From Arthrobacter sp. ERGS1:01 (GTDB taxonomy: Bacteria; Actinomycetota; Actinomycetes; Actinomycetales; Micrococcaceae), in NCBI RefSeq assembly GCF_001281315.1, contig NZ_CP012479.1:3472001-3536000 (forward strand): a stretch of 64,000 bases of DNA. The letters run 5' to 3'. The notes below the pieces were generated by a model. The model saw only the letters and a list, made by a program, of their open reading frames with translations. It was not told the origin of the DNA and searched no databases. The position numbers were made by a program, and so were the translations under genes. How positions within the stretch are numbered: the first letter of the stretch is position 1; every line of letters starts with the position of its first letter. Shown here in pieces: positions 9,209 to 17,663 of the stretch.

Positions 9209-10873
9209 ATGACAACCGTGCAAAAAGCTGTGCCGCCCACGGGCTCCACTCCGGGCTTGAAACGTGAAATTGGATTTATCGGACTCCTCTGGGCGTCCAC
9301 CGGCTCCGTCATCGGGTCCGGATGGCTGTTCGGGGCCAAGGATGCCCTGCAAATAGCGGGTCCAGCCGTCATCATCTCCTGGGTGATTGGCGGTATTTGT
9401 ATCTTGATTCTGGCCTTGCCCCACGCGGAACTCGGCGGCATGTACCCGGTTTCCGGCGGCACGGCGCGATTCCCGCACTACGCGTTCGGCGGCGCGGTGG
9501 GCGCGTCCTTTGGCTGGTTCTCCTGGCTGCAGGCGGCAACCGTGGCTCCCATCGAGGTCCAGGCCATGATCAATTACGCCGGGCACTACGACTTCGCCAA
9601 GGGCTGGCTGGTCATCAAGCAAACGGCTTCCGGGCCGCAGCCAACACTGACCTCCAGCGGCCTTGCCGTGGCCATCCTGTTGATGGCGGTTGTCACCGGC
9701 GTCAACTTCCTGAGCATCAAGAAGCTGGCAACCGTCAACAGCGCGGCAACGTGGTGGAAGGTCGGCGTACCGCTGGTGACCATCTTCATGCTGGCCGTCT
9801 TCAACTTCCATCCCGGCAATTTCACCGCCGCGAACGGCTTTGACCCGGGCGGCGTGAAAGCGATCCTGTCCGCGGTTTCGACCGGTGGCATCGTGTTTGC
9901 CCTGCTGGGTTTTGAACAGGCCGACCAGCTGGCCGGGGAAAGCAAGAACCCCAAACGCGACATCCCGCGGGCGGTCATTGGATCCACGATCATTGGCGTG
10001 TTCATCTACCTCATGGTGCAATTCGCCTTCCTGGTGGCCCTTCCCGCATCACAGATTGGCAGCACCTGGAAGAATGGCCTGTACACGGCCATGACGGGGC
10101 CGTTCGCACAGCTCGCCACCTTGGTGGGCTTCGGCTGGCTGGCGGCCATCTTGTACATTGATGCGATCGTCTCCCCCGGCGGCACCGCACTGATCTACAT
10201 CACGGCGTCGTCGCGCGTCTCCTACGGCCTGAGCCGCAACGGCTACGTGCCCGTGGCTTTTGAAAAGACCAACAGGTCGGGTGTCCCGTGGGTTGGCTTG
10301 ATCGCGGCGTTCGTGATCGGCTGCATTTGTTTCCTGCCGTTCCCCACCTGGCAATCGATCGTCGGCTTGATTACCAGTGCCAGCGTGCTCATGTATGCCG
10401 GCGCACCCCTCGCGCTGGGCGTGTTCCGGCGAGTTCTCCCCAACGAGGAACGTCCCTACCGGCTGCCGGCCGCCACTATCATGTCGCCCCTGGCCTTCGT
10501 GGTGGCGAACCTGCTCATCCTCTGGGCGGGCTGGACCACGGACTGGAAGCTGGGCATCGCCATCCTGATCGGCTACGTGATCCTGGTCGTCAACCGGGTG
10601 TTCAAGTTAAACCCGACCAAGCCGCAAATGGATTGGAAAGCCGCCCAATGGCTGCCGGTCTACCTAGTGGGCATGGGAATGGTGGTGTTCCTGAGCGACT
10701 TTGGTCCGCTCAAGCACCCCTGGTTCCCCCTGGGCTGGGACATTCTCGCCACCGCCGTGTTCAGCGCCATCATCTACTTCTGGGCCATCCATGTTTCGCT
10801 GAGCGCCGAGGAGATCCACAAGATGGTCAATTCCGTGGTGGCGGAGGAGGAACCGTCCCCGGGAGTTGCGTAA
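9209..10873 (+). CDS. APC-superfamily amino acid permease
   Basis: A 554-residue transporter with about 12-14 hydrophobic segments. The first span carries the APC signature FIGLLWASTGSVIGSGWLFG, and a consensus-like EQADQLAGESKNPKRDIPRA loop lies between spans 6 and 7. It resembles the AspP-like amino acid/proton symporters, but the substrate is not certain. The ATG at 9209 follows GGGAG. An upstream in-frame start at 9134 is less likely. A four-unit hairpin array directly follows the stop codon. The gene may serve amino acid supply to the neighbouring bkd system. Confidence 0.85.
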   Translation: MTTVQKAVPPTGSTPGLKREIGFIGLLWASTGSVIGSGWLFGAKDALQIAGPAVIISWVIGGICILILALPHAELGGMYPVSGGTARFPHYAFGGAVGASFGWFSWLQAATVAPIEVQAMINYAGHYDFAKGWLVIKQTASGPQPTLTSSGLAVAILLMAVVTGVNFLSIKKLATVNSAATWWKVGVPLVTIFMLAVFNFHPGNFTAANGFDPGGVKAILSAVSTGGIVFALLGFEQADQLAGESKNPKRDIPRAVIGSTIIGVFIYLMVQFAFLVALPASQIGSTWKNGLYTAMTGPFAQLATLVGFGWLAAILYIDAIVSPGGTALIYITASSRVSYGLSRNGYVPVAFEKTNRSGVPWVGLIAAFVIGCICFLPFPTWQSIVGLITSASVLMYAGAPLALGVFRRVLPNEERPYRLPAATIMSPLAFVVANLLILWAGWTTDWKLGIAILIGYVILVVNRVFKLNPTKPQMDWKAAQWLPVYLVGMGMVVFLSDFGPLKHPWFPLGWDILATAVFSAIIYFWAIHVSLSAEEIHKMVNSVVAEEEPSPGVA

Positions 10874-10884
10874 GCGGGTTCAAT

Positions 10885-11119
10885 CCCAGGTTCCCGGAAA
10901 TCGCGCCAGCGATTTACCGGGCCGGGAAGTGGGTGGGGCCACGCTTCCCAGGTTCCCGGAAATCGCGCCAGCGATTTACCGGGCCGGGAAGTGGGTGGGG
11001 CCACGCTTCCCAGGTTCCCGGAAATCGCGCCAGCGATTTACCGGGCCGGGAAGTGGGTGGGGCCACGCTTCCCAGGTTCCCGGAAATCGCGCCAGCGATT
11101 TACCGGGCCGGGAAGTGGG
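10885..11119. repeat. Tandem array of 62-bp hairpin units, about 3.8 copies
   Basis: Near-identical units start with CCCAGG at 10885, 10947, 11009 and 11071, an exact 62-bp period. Each holds an inverted repeat, CCCGGAAATCGC against GCGATTTACCGGG, a 12-bp stem with one bulge and a 4-base loop. The array fills the gap between the permease stop and the next gene. The last unit ends 2 bp before that gene's -10 box. There is no T-tract, so a simple terminator role is not shown. Confidence 0.9.
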
Positions 11120-11133
11120 GATAGGCTCAAATC

Positions 11134-11907
11134 ATGAGCACAGCAAGCAAGGCCACCGAGCTCCTGCGTCTCCACCGGGCGCCGGAAATCCTGCAACTGG
11201 CCAATGTGTGGGACGTGATCAGCACCAGGGTGATTTCCGATCTGCCCGGCACGAAGGCCTTGGCTACCGCCAGCCATTCGATTGCCGCCTCCTACGGTTA
11301 TGAGGACGGCGAGCACATACCGCTCGACACCATGATCGAGGCGGTGGGCCGCATTGCCGCCGCCACCGAGCTGCCCGTCACGGCGGACCTTGAGGCCGGG
11401 TACGGGAACCCGGGCGACACCATCCGGAAGGCGATTGGTGTCGGCATTGTCGGGGCCAACATCGAGGACCAGATGCGGCCGCTGACCCAGGCCGTGGCAC
11501 AGATGAAGGAGGCCGCCGACGCCGGTGCGGCCGAAGGCATCGACTTTGTCCTCAACGCCCGCACCGACGCGTTCCTGCGCGGCGCCGACCGTGACCCGCG
11601 GGAAGTCCTGGAGGCCGCCGTCGAACGCGGCCGCGCCTATCTGGAGGTGGGGGCCACCTGCGTCTTTGTGCCCGGAAAACTTGACGAACCGACGGTGCGG
11701 GCACTCGTGGCCGGCATTGGCCGCGGCATGGTCAGCGTCATCAACGTGCCGGGGTCGTTGACGCCGTCCAAGCTGGAGGAACTGGGCGTGGCGAGGATTT
11801 CCTACGGTCCGTGGATCCAGCGGGTGGCCATGACGGCGATTGCCGACGCCGCGACCGCGCTGATGAACAACGGCGCCCTGCCGGAGGGTACCCGGCCGCT
11901 GAACTAA
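11134..11907 (+). CDS. Isocitrate lyase/PEP mutase-family enzyme
   Basis: A 257-residue TIM-barrel protein of the PEP mutase/isocitrate lyase superfamily. Acidic metal-binding residues are seen in TADLEAGYG (D85, E87) and NIEDQ (E111, D112). The KKCGH loop of true isocitrate lyases is absent, so it is probably a lyase or phosphonomutase-like enzyme acting on another 2-oxo or 2-hydroxy acid. The ATG has no ribosome site, but a TAGGCT -10 box (11122-11127) sits 6 bases upstream, which suggests a leaderless message starting just after the tandem repeat array. Confidence 0.8.
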   Translation: MSTASKATELLRLHRAPEILQLANVWDVISTRVISDLPGTKALATASHSIAASYGYEDGEHIPLDTMIEAVGRIAAATELPVTADLEAGYGNPGDTIRKAIGVGIVGANIEDQMRPLTQAVAQMKEAADAGAAEGIDFVLNARTDAFLRGADRDPREVLEAAVERGRAYLEVGATCVFVPGKLDEPTVRALVAGIGRGMVSVINVPGSLTPSKLEELGVARISYGPWIQRVAMTAIADAATALMNNGALPEGTRPLN

Positions 11908-11962
11908 CGGGATCTGGACCGGCCGGGAATCCGGCCACAGGTTAATCTGCGACGATGGGGGC

Positions 11963-12511
11963 ATGAAGAGTCATCACGTCGTCAGGGCCGAAGCCGCCGA
12001 GACCGCAGTCGCCGCCCTGGAAGCCCCCGCGGTGAATAAGCTGATCTTCGCGGCCGCGGGCCTTGGTGCGATCCTGTCCGCGGTGATGCAGTTCCTGGGC
12101 GCCGGGGATCCCGCCCGGATCAGCATGGGCGTGTTTGTTGCCGCCCCGCTGGTCCCGGCCTTGTGCGCCGTCGCCGTTTGGGTGCCGCTGAGTTTCACGA
12201 ATCGCACGGAGGCGCGCCGCCAGTCGGTGACCGCCGCCGGACTGATGTTCATCCTGGCGCTGATCTTCTTCTTCATCGACTGGTCGGCCCGCTTTGAGCT
12301 GAGCCTCTTCTTCGCGGTCATGCTTTTTGCCTGGGGCTCCCGGTTGAAGTTCAAGCCGTTGAAGTGGGCGTCGCTGGTATACGTCCTCATCGCGATTGGC
12401 CTGCGCGTGCTGGACGTCCCCGGCGAGGCGTACATCCTGGCGCTGCTGGGTGCGGTGACGGTCGCCTGGCCGTTTGCGCCGCAGCTGCGGCAGCGGCTCA
12501 CTTCCCGGTAA
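11963..12511 (+). CDS. Membrane protein of unknown function
   Basis: A 182-residue protein with five likely membrane spans, starting near residues 24-46 and 55-75 and ending with a short basic C-terminal tail (RQRLTSR). No catalytic motif is visible and I do not recognise the family. Its last 14 bp overlap the 3' end of the convergent paaG gene, so the two transcripts would be antisense at their ends. A TAATCT box lies at 11942-11947, 15 bases before the ATG. Confidence 0.65.
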   Translation: MKSHHVVRAEAAETAVAALEAPAVNKLIFAAAGLGAILSAVMQFLGAGDPARISMGVFVAAPLVPALCAVAVWVPLSFTNRTEARRQSVTAAGLMFILALIFFFIDWSARFELSLFFAVMLFAWGSRLKFKPLKWASLVYVLIAIGLRVLDVPGEAYILALLGAVTVAWPFAPQLRQRLTSR

Positions 12512-13280
12512 AGTCCGGCTTCCGCTTGTCCGTGAAGGCCGCGAATCCTTCGGCATAGTCGGCGGTTTTTGACAGCGCCACTTGTGCCTCATTCTCACGT
12601 TCGACGGCGTCCCACAGTCCCAGCCGCTGGTCCCGGATCTGTGCCACGAGGGTTTTGCTCGCGTTGAACGCCGTGGTGGGTCCGGTGGCGGCCTTGGCAG
12701 CGGCGGCACGGATGAAGTCAAGCAATCCGTCCACCGGCATGGCCCGGCTGAACAGCCCCGCCGCCACCGCGTCCGCGCCACTCATGAGCTCGGAGGAGTA
12801 GATGAGATCAAGGGTTCGGTGGGCGCCGAGCCGTTCGGTGAACAGCCAGTGGCCGCCGGAATCCAGCGTGGCCCCGAGGTTGCCGAACGGGGAACCGATC
12901 TTCGCATTGTCCGCCACATAGACCACGTCGGTGGCGATCAGCAGGCCCAGCCCCACGCCCAGGCAGGCGCCCTGCGCCGCGGCAAACGTCGGCGCCGGGA
13001 AGGTGCTCATCTTGCGCAACAGCGGGGTGAGCAGCCCCTCCAGGTAGGTGCGGGCGTCGTCGTTTGCGCCGTCGACGCCGGCAATGTCCCGGCCGGCGCA
13101 AAATGCCCGGCCCTCCCCGCGCAGCAGCAGTGCCCGGACTTCCCCTGTGGCGACGGCAGCGGCGGCCTCGCCGTACGCAGCCTCCAGTTCCCCGAGCCCC
13201 GCCTCGTCCAGCGCATTCAGTTTCCCGGGCGCATTCAGCACAATCTCGGCCACGCTGCCGGCAATGGAAAGCTCAATCAT
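12498..13280 (-). CDS. paaG: Crotonase-fold isomerase of phenylacetate catabolism
   Basis: A 260-residue crotonase-family protein, called PaaG because of its active site. The two hydratase glutamates are missing (GVGLGLL and GSPFGN where hydratases have GGGxEL and GQPE), while an aspartate is present at D140 in TLDSGGHWLF, as in ring-1,2-epoxyphenylacetyl-CoA isomerases. It isomerises the epoxide to the oxepin. It is last in the paaABCDE unit, separated from paaE by a structured repeat element. The ATG at 13280 is chosen because upstream in-frame codons come only from repeat DNA. Confidence 0.8.
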   Translation of the reverse strand: MIELSIAGSVAEIVLNAPGKLNALDEAGLGELEAAYGEAAAAVATGEVRALLLRGEGRAFCAGRDIAGVDGANDDARTYLEGLLTPLLRKMSTFPAPTFAAAQGACLGVGLGLLIATDVVYVADNAKIGSPFGNLGATLDSGGHWLFTERLGAHRTLDLIYSSELMSGADAVAAGLFSRAMPVDGLLDFIRAAAAKAATGPTTAFNASKTLVAQIRDQRLGLWDAVERENEAQVALSKTADYAEGFAAFTDKRKPDFTGK

Positions 13281-13296
13281 GTGGGTTCCTGACAGT

Positions 13297-13332
13297 AGAA
13301 GGGATCTCGACAAGAGAAGGGATCTCGACAAG
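13297..13332. repeat. 18-bp tandem duplication beside a dispersed repeat
   Basis: AGAAGGGATCTCGACAAG occurs twice in tandem at 13297-13314 and 13315-13332. The second copy runs into a full 22-bp dispersed repeat at 13321-13342. Confidence 0.75.
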
Positions 13333-13489
13333 CTCGATCACCGGACCAGGTGGGACGAGCAGCAAGGCGGCGGGGACGGTGTTTTCGTAGGCTGCGTCAG
13401 GGAGGCCGAAGGCCGCCCGCGGCCGACGGCCGGAAAGCAGCCGAGGAAATGCCGTCCCCGCCGCCGGAATCTCGACAAGCTCGATCACC
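13321..13489. repeat. Composite element: direct repeats around a 100-nt self-complementary rod
   Basis: Two direct copies of the dispersed 22-bp repeat (13321-13342 and 13468-13489) enclose an inverted-repeat cassette at 13366-13465. Its outer arms are GGCGGCGGGGACGG and CCGTCCCCGCCGCC, continuing through TTTTC/GAAA and GGCTGC/GCAGCC. An inner stem is GGCCGaaGGCCGC with GCGGCCgaCGGCC. The cassette should fold into one long rod in DNA or RNA. It occupies the paaE-paaG gap and could affect expression of paaG; that role is inferred. Confidence 0.75.
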
Positions 13490-13492
13490 GGG

Positions 13493-14713
13493 TTAGCCGT
13501 CGTAGTCAACGGTGACGGCGTCGGTGGTGGGGCGGGACTGGCAGGTGAGGACGTAGCCGGCGTCGACCTCGTCGGGCTCCAATGCGTAGTTCTCCTCCAT
13601 TTCGACGCTGCCGGAAACCACCTTGGCCCGGCAGGTTCCGCAGACCCCGCCGGCGCAGGCGAAAGGCACATCGGGGCGCACCCGGAGCGCGGCATTGAGC
13701 ACGGATTCGCGGGCGTGGGTGGGGCTGAGGACATCGGCCGTGAGTCCGTCGAGGGTGAAGGTGATCTTGTAGTTCTCCTCGGCTTCGTCCACGATGATGG
13801 GGCGTCCGGCCTGGCCCTCGGGGCGGTCTGGGCGGCCGGTGGTGAACAGTTCGAAGCGGACGCGGTCCTTGGGGACGCCGCGGGCGGCTAGCACGTCACG
13901 GCAGAGCTGGACGAGTTCGAACGGCCCGCACAGGAACCATTCGTCGATGTCGTCGGCGTGGATGGCCGTGCCAAGCAGGGTCTCGAGCTTCTCGGCGTCG
14001 AGACGGCCGCTCATGAGCGGGGCGATGCGTTGTTCGCGGGAGAGCACGTGGTGGAGGGCGAACCGTTGCGGATATTTGTCCTTCAAGTCCGCCAATTCCT
14101 CCAGGAACATGACGTCCATGGTGGCCTTGTTGGCGTAGACCAGATCCAGGCGGGTGCCCGGATTGCCGGCCAGCAGCGACTTGGCGAGGGCCATGACGGG
14201 GGTGATGCCGGAGCCGGCGGCGATCGCCACGTAGCTTCCGGCGTCGCGCGCCATGTCCTCGGGGTGGTTCATGCTGTTGAGCACGTTCTCGACTTGTCCG
14301 TCGACTGCGTTACTCTGCTCCCCTTTACCGTGCTTGGAGATGAACGCACCCATGGGGCTCATGACCTCCATGACGGCGCCGGCAGCCAGCTCCGCGTTGG
14401 CCCAGGTGGAGAACTCACCGCCAATATCGCGCTTGATCGCGACCTTGATCTCGGAGCTGCCGTCGTCGAACTCCACGGGGGCCGCACAGATGGAGTAGCT
14501 GCGGCGCACTTCCCTCTCCACGCCGTCGGCACCGGGCATGTGCATGCGCAGGGCCACGTACTGGCCGGGCAGGTAGTCGTAATAGCCGGCGAGCTCACCG
14601 GGCACGGCGAACGTGACCTCGATGGCGTCCTCCGTCAACCGGCGCACCTGGGAGACGGCGAGTTCATGGAAGGAGGCCCGGCGTCGGGCCGCGGCGTCTG
14701 CGGGGACGGTCAT
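13493..14713 (-). CDS. paaE: Phenylacetyl-CoA epoxidase, reductase subunit
   Basis: A 406-residue flavin/iron-sulfur reductase that passes electrons from NADPH to the PaaABCD monooxygenase. The order is an FAD-binding domain (RRSYSICA), an NAD-binding domain (AAGSGITPVMAL) and a C-terminal plant-type 2Fe-2S ferredoxin domain with C353-x4-C358-x2-C361 and C391. At 406 residues it is longer than typical PaaE (about 350-390); extra residues appear around SKHGKGEQSNAV and before the ferredoxin domain. Its ATG overlaps the paaD stop by one base (TAATG). Confidence 0.92.
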   Translation of the reverse strand: MTVPADAAARRRASFHELAVSQVRRLTEDAIEVTFAVPGELAGYYDYLPGQYVALRMHMPGADGVEREVRRSYSICAAPVEFDDGSSEIKVAIKRDIGGEFSTWANAELAAGAVMEVMSPMGAFISKHGKGEQSNAVDGQVENVLNSMNHPEDMARDAGSYVAIAAGSGITPVMALAKSLLAGNPGTRLDLVYANKATMDVMFLEELADLKDKYPQRFALHHVLSREQRIAPLMSGRLDAEKLETLLGTAIHADDIDEWFLCGPFELVQLCRDVLAARGVPKDRVRFELFTTGRPDRPEGQAGRPIIVDEAEENYKITFTLDGLTADVLSPTHARESVLNAALRVRPDVPFACAGGVCGTCRAKVVSGSVEMEENYALEPDEVDAGYVLTCQSRPTTDAVTVDYDG

Positions 14714-15276
14714 TAGAGCACCTTGAAGTAGTCGAAGGGTTCCTTGCAGTCCTGGCAGACGTAGAGCGCCTTGCAGGACGTTGAACCGAAGCGGGTGATT
14801 TCCTTGGTATTGAGCGAGCTGCATTGCGGGCACTTGACCTGCAGGGCCAGCCGGACGGGGCCGCTGTGGCCGCCGGCGCCGGAGTGCCCGCTGGGGGCGG
14901 CGATCCCGTATTCCTCCAGCTTGGCCCGGCCCGCGTCCGTCATCCAGTCCGTGGTCCAGGCCGGTGCCAGCACCAGTACGACGCCGGCCCGCGGGTAGCC
15001 TTCCGCGGCAAAGGCGGCGGAAAGGTCGTCACGGATGGCGTCCATGGCCGGGCAGCCGGAGTAGGTGGGTGTGATGGTGACCTGCACGGCGGGCTTGCCG
15101 GCGGCGCCGCCGTCGAACACCTCAACGCTGCGCAGGATCCCCAGGTCCGCGATGGTAAGCACCGGGATTTCGGGGTCGCACACGCAGGCGGCAACATCCC
15201 AGGCCGCCTGCTGCGCTGTCTTTGCTTGCGCTGTCTTTGCTTGCGCAGTCCTGTCCATGGTGTCCATGGCGGTCAC
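14713..15276 (-). CDS. paaD: Phenylacetate-CoA oxygenase subunit PaaD
   Basis: A 187-residue MIP18/DUF59-type protein needed for function of the PaaABCE epoxidase, probably in metal-centre maturation. The DPEIPV motif is at 34-39. A C-terminal zinc-like module has C149-x2-C152, C168, and C174-x2-C177. The start is GTG at 15276, overlapping the paaC stop (GTGA). The N-terminus contains an AQAKT duplication at residues 11-20, encoded by a short tandem DNA repeat; it lies before the conserved domain and is probably tolerated. Confidence 0.92.
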   Translation of the reverse strand: MTAMDTMDRTAQAKTAQAKTAQQAAWDVAACVCDPEIPVLTIADLGILRSVEVFDGGAAGKPAVQVTITPTYSGCPAMDAIRDDLSAAFAAEGYPRAGVVLVLAPAWTTDWMTDAGRAKLEEYGIAAPSGHSGAGGHSGPVRLALQVKCPQCSSLNTKEITRFGSTSCKALYVCQDCKEPFDYFKVL

Positions 15277-16109
15277 CAGCTGGCCCCGGGGTATTCGCGG
15301 GCCAGCACCTGCATTTCGGCCAGCAGGTAGCCGAGGTGTTCGGAGTGGCGGCCGTGCCGCCCGCCACCCGTGGCTGCGGGCGCCGCCGGGACCTCGAGCT
15401 CGGCCTCGGCCAGGACTTCCGCCACCGCCCGGTCAAACTCCGCGCGCAGGCTCGACGGCACGACGCCGGAATCGCCCAGGCGCGCCGTCAGGGCGTCGTC
15501 CTCGAACAGTTCACCGACGAACGGCCACATCAACGCCAGCCCGGCCACGATGCGGCGGCGGGACTCGTCGGTTCCGCCGGCCAGGCGCAGCACCCACTGG
15601 GTGCTGTGGTCGCGGTGGTAGTCCACTTCCTTGACGGCCTTCGCGGCGATGGCGGCCAGCATGGGGTCGGCGGAGCGGGCCAGCTCGCGGTAGAGCGGGA
15701 ACTGGTAGTTGGCCACGATGAACTGCCGGGCAATGGTGACCGCGAAGTCGCCGTTGGGCTGCTCAAAGAGGTGCGCGGACCGGAATTCGGGTTCGCGGCG
15801 GAAGTAGGCGAGATCGTCCTCGCTCTTGTCCCACGCGCTGCCGGCGTAGGTCAGGAAGGAACGGGCATGGCCCAGCTGGTCGAGGGCGATGTTGCCCAAC
15901 GCAACATCTTCCTCGAGCTCCGGTGCGCGGGAGATCCAGTGGCCCAGGCGCTGGGCCAGGATCAGCGCGTCGTCGCCCAGGCGCAGCGCGTATTCGGCCA
16001 CATCCTCGCCGGCCTTGGCCGTGCCGGTCTGGGTGGCCAGGGCGATGTCCTCGGGACGGAGGGCGTTGCCGGGGGTGATGCGGGTTGCGGAGGCTGATGC
16101 GTCGCTCAA
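15273..16109 (-). CDS. paaC: Phenylacetyl-CoA epoxidase, structural subunit
   Basis: A 278-residue ferritin-like subunit that pairs with PaaA in the epoxidase core but normally lacks a functional diiron site. Typical features are LGDDALILAQRLGHWISRAPELEEDVAL near the N-terminus and the helical core KAVKEVDYHRDHSTQWVLRL. The frame begins with an unusual TTG at 16109, which overlaps the paaB stop as TTGA. The coupling supports this start. A His/Gly/Arg-rich stretch (GGGRHGRHSEH) precedes the C-terminal helix. Confidence 0.92.
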   Translation of the reverse strand: MSDASASATRITPGNALRPEDIALATQTGTAKAGEDVAEYALRLGDDALILAQRLGHWISRAPELEEDVALGNIALDQLGHARSFLTYAGSAWDKSEDDLAYFRREPEFRSAHLFEQPNGDFAVTIARQFIVANYQFPLYRELARSADPMLAAIAAKAVKEVDYHRDHSTQWVLRLAGGTDESRRRIVAGLALMWPFVGELFEDDALTARLGDSGVVPSSLRAEFDRAVAEVLAEAELEVPAAPAATGGGRHGRHSEHLGYLLAEMQVLAREYPGASW

Positions 16110-16438
16110 AGGTGCTTCACCCCTTCACTCTTGGTGTAGTACGTGGCGTGCCGGTAATCCTTGCCCTGGGGGGACTCAAAGAAGGAGCCCTTGGAGTCGG
16201 GATCGGATGCGGCGATGGCGTCGGAGGGGACCACCCAGATGGAGACGCCTTCGTTGCGGCGGGTATAGAGGTCGCGGGCGTTGCGCAGGGCCATTTCGGC
16301 GTCGGGTGCGTGGAGCGAACCGGCGTGGACGTGGCTCAGGCCGCGGCTGGAGCGGACAAAAACCTCCCACAGGGGCCAGCGGTAGGCACCTGCTGCGGCA
16401 GCCGGCGTGGTGCTTTCATTCGATTCTTGGGCGCTCAT
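16106..16438 (-). CDS. paaB: Phenylacetyl-CoA epoxidase subunit PaaB
   Basis: A 110-residue small subunit that bridges the PaaAC heterodimers in the epoxidase complex. Family signatures are WEVFVRSSRGLSHVHAGSLH and the central MALRNARDLYTRR. The ATG at 16438 follows the paaA stop by 2 bp. Longer frames through paaA are shadows. The order paaA-B-C-D-E is the standard one. Confidence 0.92.
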   Translation of the reverse strand: MSAQESNESTTPAAAAGAYRWPLWEVFVRSSRGLSHVHAGSLHAPDAEMALRNARDLYTRRNEGVSIWVVPSDAIAASDPDSKGSFFESPQGKDYRHATYYTKSEGVKHL

Positions 16439-16440
16439 CT

Positions 16441-17451
16441 TTAGGCTGCTGCTTTCTGTGCGATGGTGGCGAACTGCTTGGCGGCCTGCTTCTCGGCATA
16501 GGCGGCGGCCGCCTCGCGGACCCAGGCGCCCTCTTCGTGTGCCGAGCGGCGGCGTTCCAGGCGCTGGGCGTTGCAGGGGCCGCGGCCGGCCAGGACTTCC
16601 TTGAATTCCTCCCAGTCCAGCGGACCGTGATCCCACTTTTTGGTGTCTTCGTTGAAGCCGATCTGATCGTCCGGGAGGGTCAGGCCGAGCACCTTGACCT
16701 GCTCCACCAGCATGCCCACAAAACGGGAACGGAGTTCGTCGTTGCTGAACCTCTTGATGTTCCACGCCATGGACTGCTTGGAGTTGGGCGAATCGTCGTC
16801 CGGCGGGCCGAACATCATCAGCGACGGCGCGTACCAGCGGTTGACCGCGTCCTGCGCCATTTCCTTTTGCGCGGGCGTTCCGTTGGCCAGTTCCAGCAGG
16901 ATCTCAAAGCCCTGACGCTGGTGGAAGGATTCCTCCTTGCAGACCCGGACCATGGCCCGGCCATAGGGTCCGTAGGACGCGCGGCACAGCGGCACCTGGT
17001 TGCAGATCGCGGCGCCGTCCACCATCCAGCCGATGGCGCCCATGTCCGCCCAGGTGACGGTCGGGTAGTTGAAGATGGAGGAATAGCGGGCCTTGCCGGC
17101 CACGAGGGCGTCCATCATCTCGTCCCGGGAGGTGCCCAGCGTCTCGGCGGCCGAGTACAGGTACAGGCCGTGTCCGGCTTCGTCCTGGACCTTGGCCATC
17201 AGGATGGACTTGCGCTTCAGGCTCGGGGCCCGGGTGATCCAGTTGGCCTCGGGCTGCATGCCGATGATTTCGGAATGGGCGTGCTGGGAGATCTGGCGGA
17301 CCAGGGAGCGGCGGTACGCGTCCGGCATCCAGTCCTTCGGTTCCACGCGGGAATCCTTGGCGATGATCGCGTCAAAATTCTCCTGCCCGGCGGCGTCTGC
17401 CGCAGCCTGGCTCTGCGAGGGCTCTCCCCCGGACTGCACGTTTTGCGCCAT
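16441..17451 (-). CDS. paaA: Phenylacetyl-CoA epoxidase, catalytic subunit
   Basis: The 336-residue diiron catalytic subunit, which epoxidises the aromatic ring of phenylacetyl-CoA. The two ExxH iron ligands are visible: E91-AG-H94 in [12 protein letters not shown] and E174-SF-H177 in [11 protein letters not shown] further acidic ligand is likely E61. The ribosome site is TGAGGAGA, 5 bases before the ATG. The gene is first in the operon, with a promoter and operator-like site at 17490-17537, so the whole unit is likely induced by phenylacetyl-CoA through the TetR-type regulator downstream of paaK. Confidence 0.95.
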   Translation of the reverse strand: MAQNVQSGGEPSQSQAAADAAGQENFDAIIAKDSRVEPKDWMPDAYRRSLVRQISQHAHSEIIGMQPEANWITRAPSLKRKSILMAKVQDEAGHGLYLYSAAETLGTSRDEMMDALVAGKARYSSIFNYPTVTWADMGAIGWMVDGAAICNQVPLCRASYGPYGRAMVRVCKEESFHQRQGFEILLELANGTPAQKEMAQDAVNRWYAPSLMMFGPPDDDSPNSKQSMAWNIKRFSNDELRSRFVGMLVEQVKVLGLTLPDDQIGFNEDTKKWDHGPLDWEEFKEVLAGRGPCNAQRLERRRSAHEEGAWVREAAAAYAEKQAAKQFATIAQKAAA

Positions 17452-17489
17452 GACGTCTCCTCAGATTTCTGCCGATGTATGCGGAATTT

Positions 17490-17537
17490 AATTACCGACC
17501 GTTCGTTCAGAATATAGTGTGACGGACGCCTCGTCAA
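17490..17537 (-). promoter_or_regulatory. paaA promoter with operator-like sequence
   Basis: On the minus strand a TTGACG -35 (17537-17532) and a TATTCT -10 (17514-17509) are 17 bp apart. Immediately downstream lies AATTACCGACCGTTCGTTC (17490-17508, plus-strand reading), the same 19 bases as at the thiolase promoter. An operator just after the -10 box would block initiation. I infer binding by the TetR-type regulator at 19517. Confidence 0.7.
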
Positions 17538-17621
17538 TCACTATTCGCGGCTCTTTGCGCCGGGCTCGCCGGCGGCCCGTCTTTATTCGGCGATGGATTG
17601 ACAGAACCACCCGAAAGGGTA

Positions 17622-17643
17622 TTACCTAATGAACATTCGGTAA
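17622..17643. promoter_or_regulatory. Palindromic operator upstream of paaI-paaK
   Basis: A 22-bp near-perfect dyad with arms TTACCtAATG and CATTcGGTAA, two mismatched pairs in eleven. Its minus strand reads TTACCGAATGTTCATT, matching the TTACCGAnnGTTCrTT motif found at paaA and at the thiolase gene. It lies 21 bp before the paaI start. Confidence 0.7.
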
Positions 17644-17663
17644 GAAAACGTGAGGAGTGACAC

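Noticed and set aside
10885..11119. CRISPR-like array
   Set aside because: The whole 62-bp unit repeats, with no variable spacers, and no cas genes are present.
13281..13331. N-terminal extension of paaG (MSRSLLLSRSLLLSG)
   Set aside because: It is encoded by the tandem repeat and dispersed repeat DNA, not by conserved sequence.
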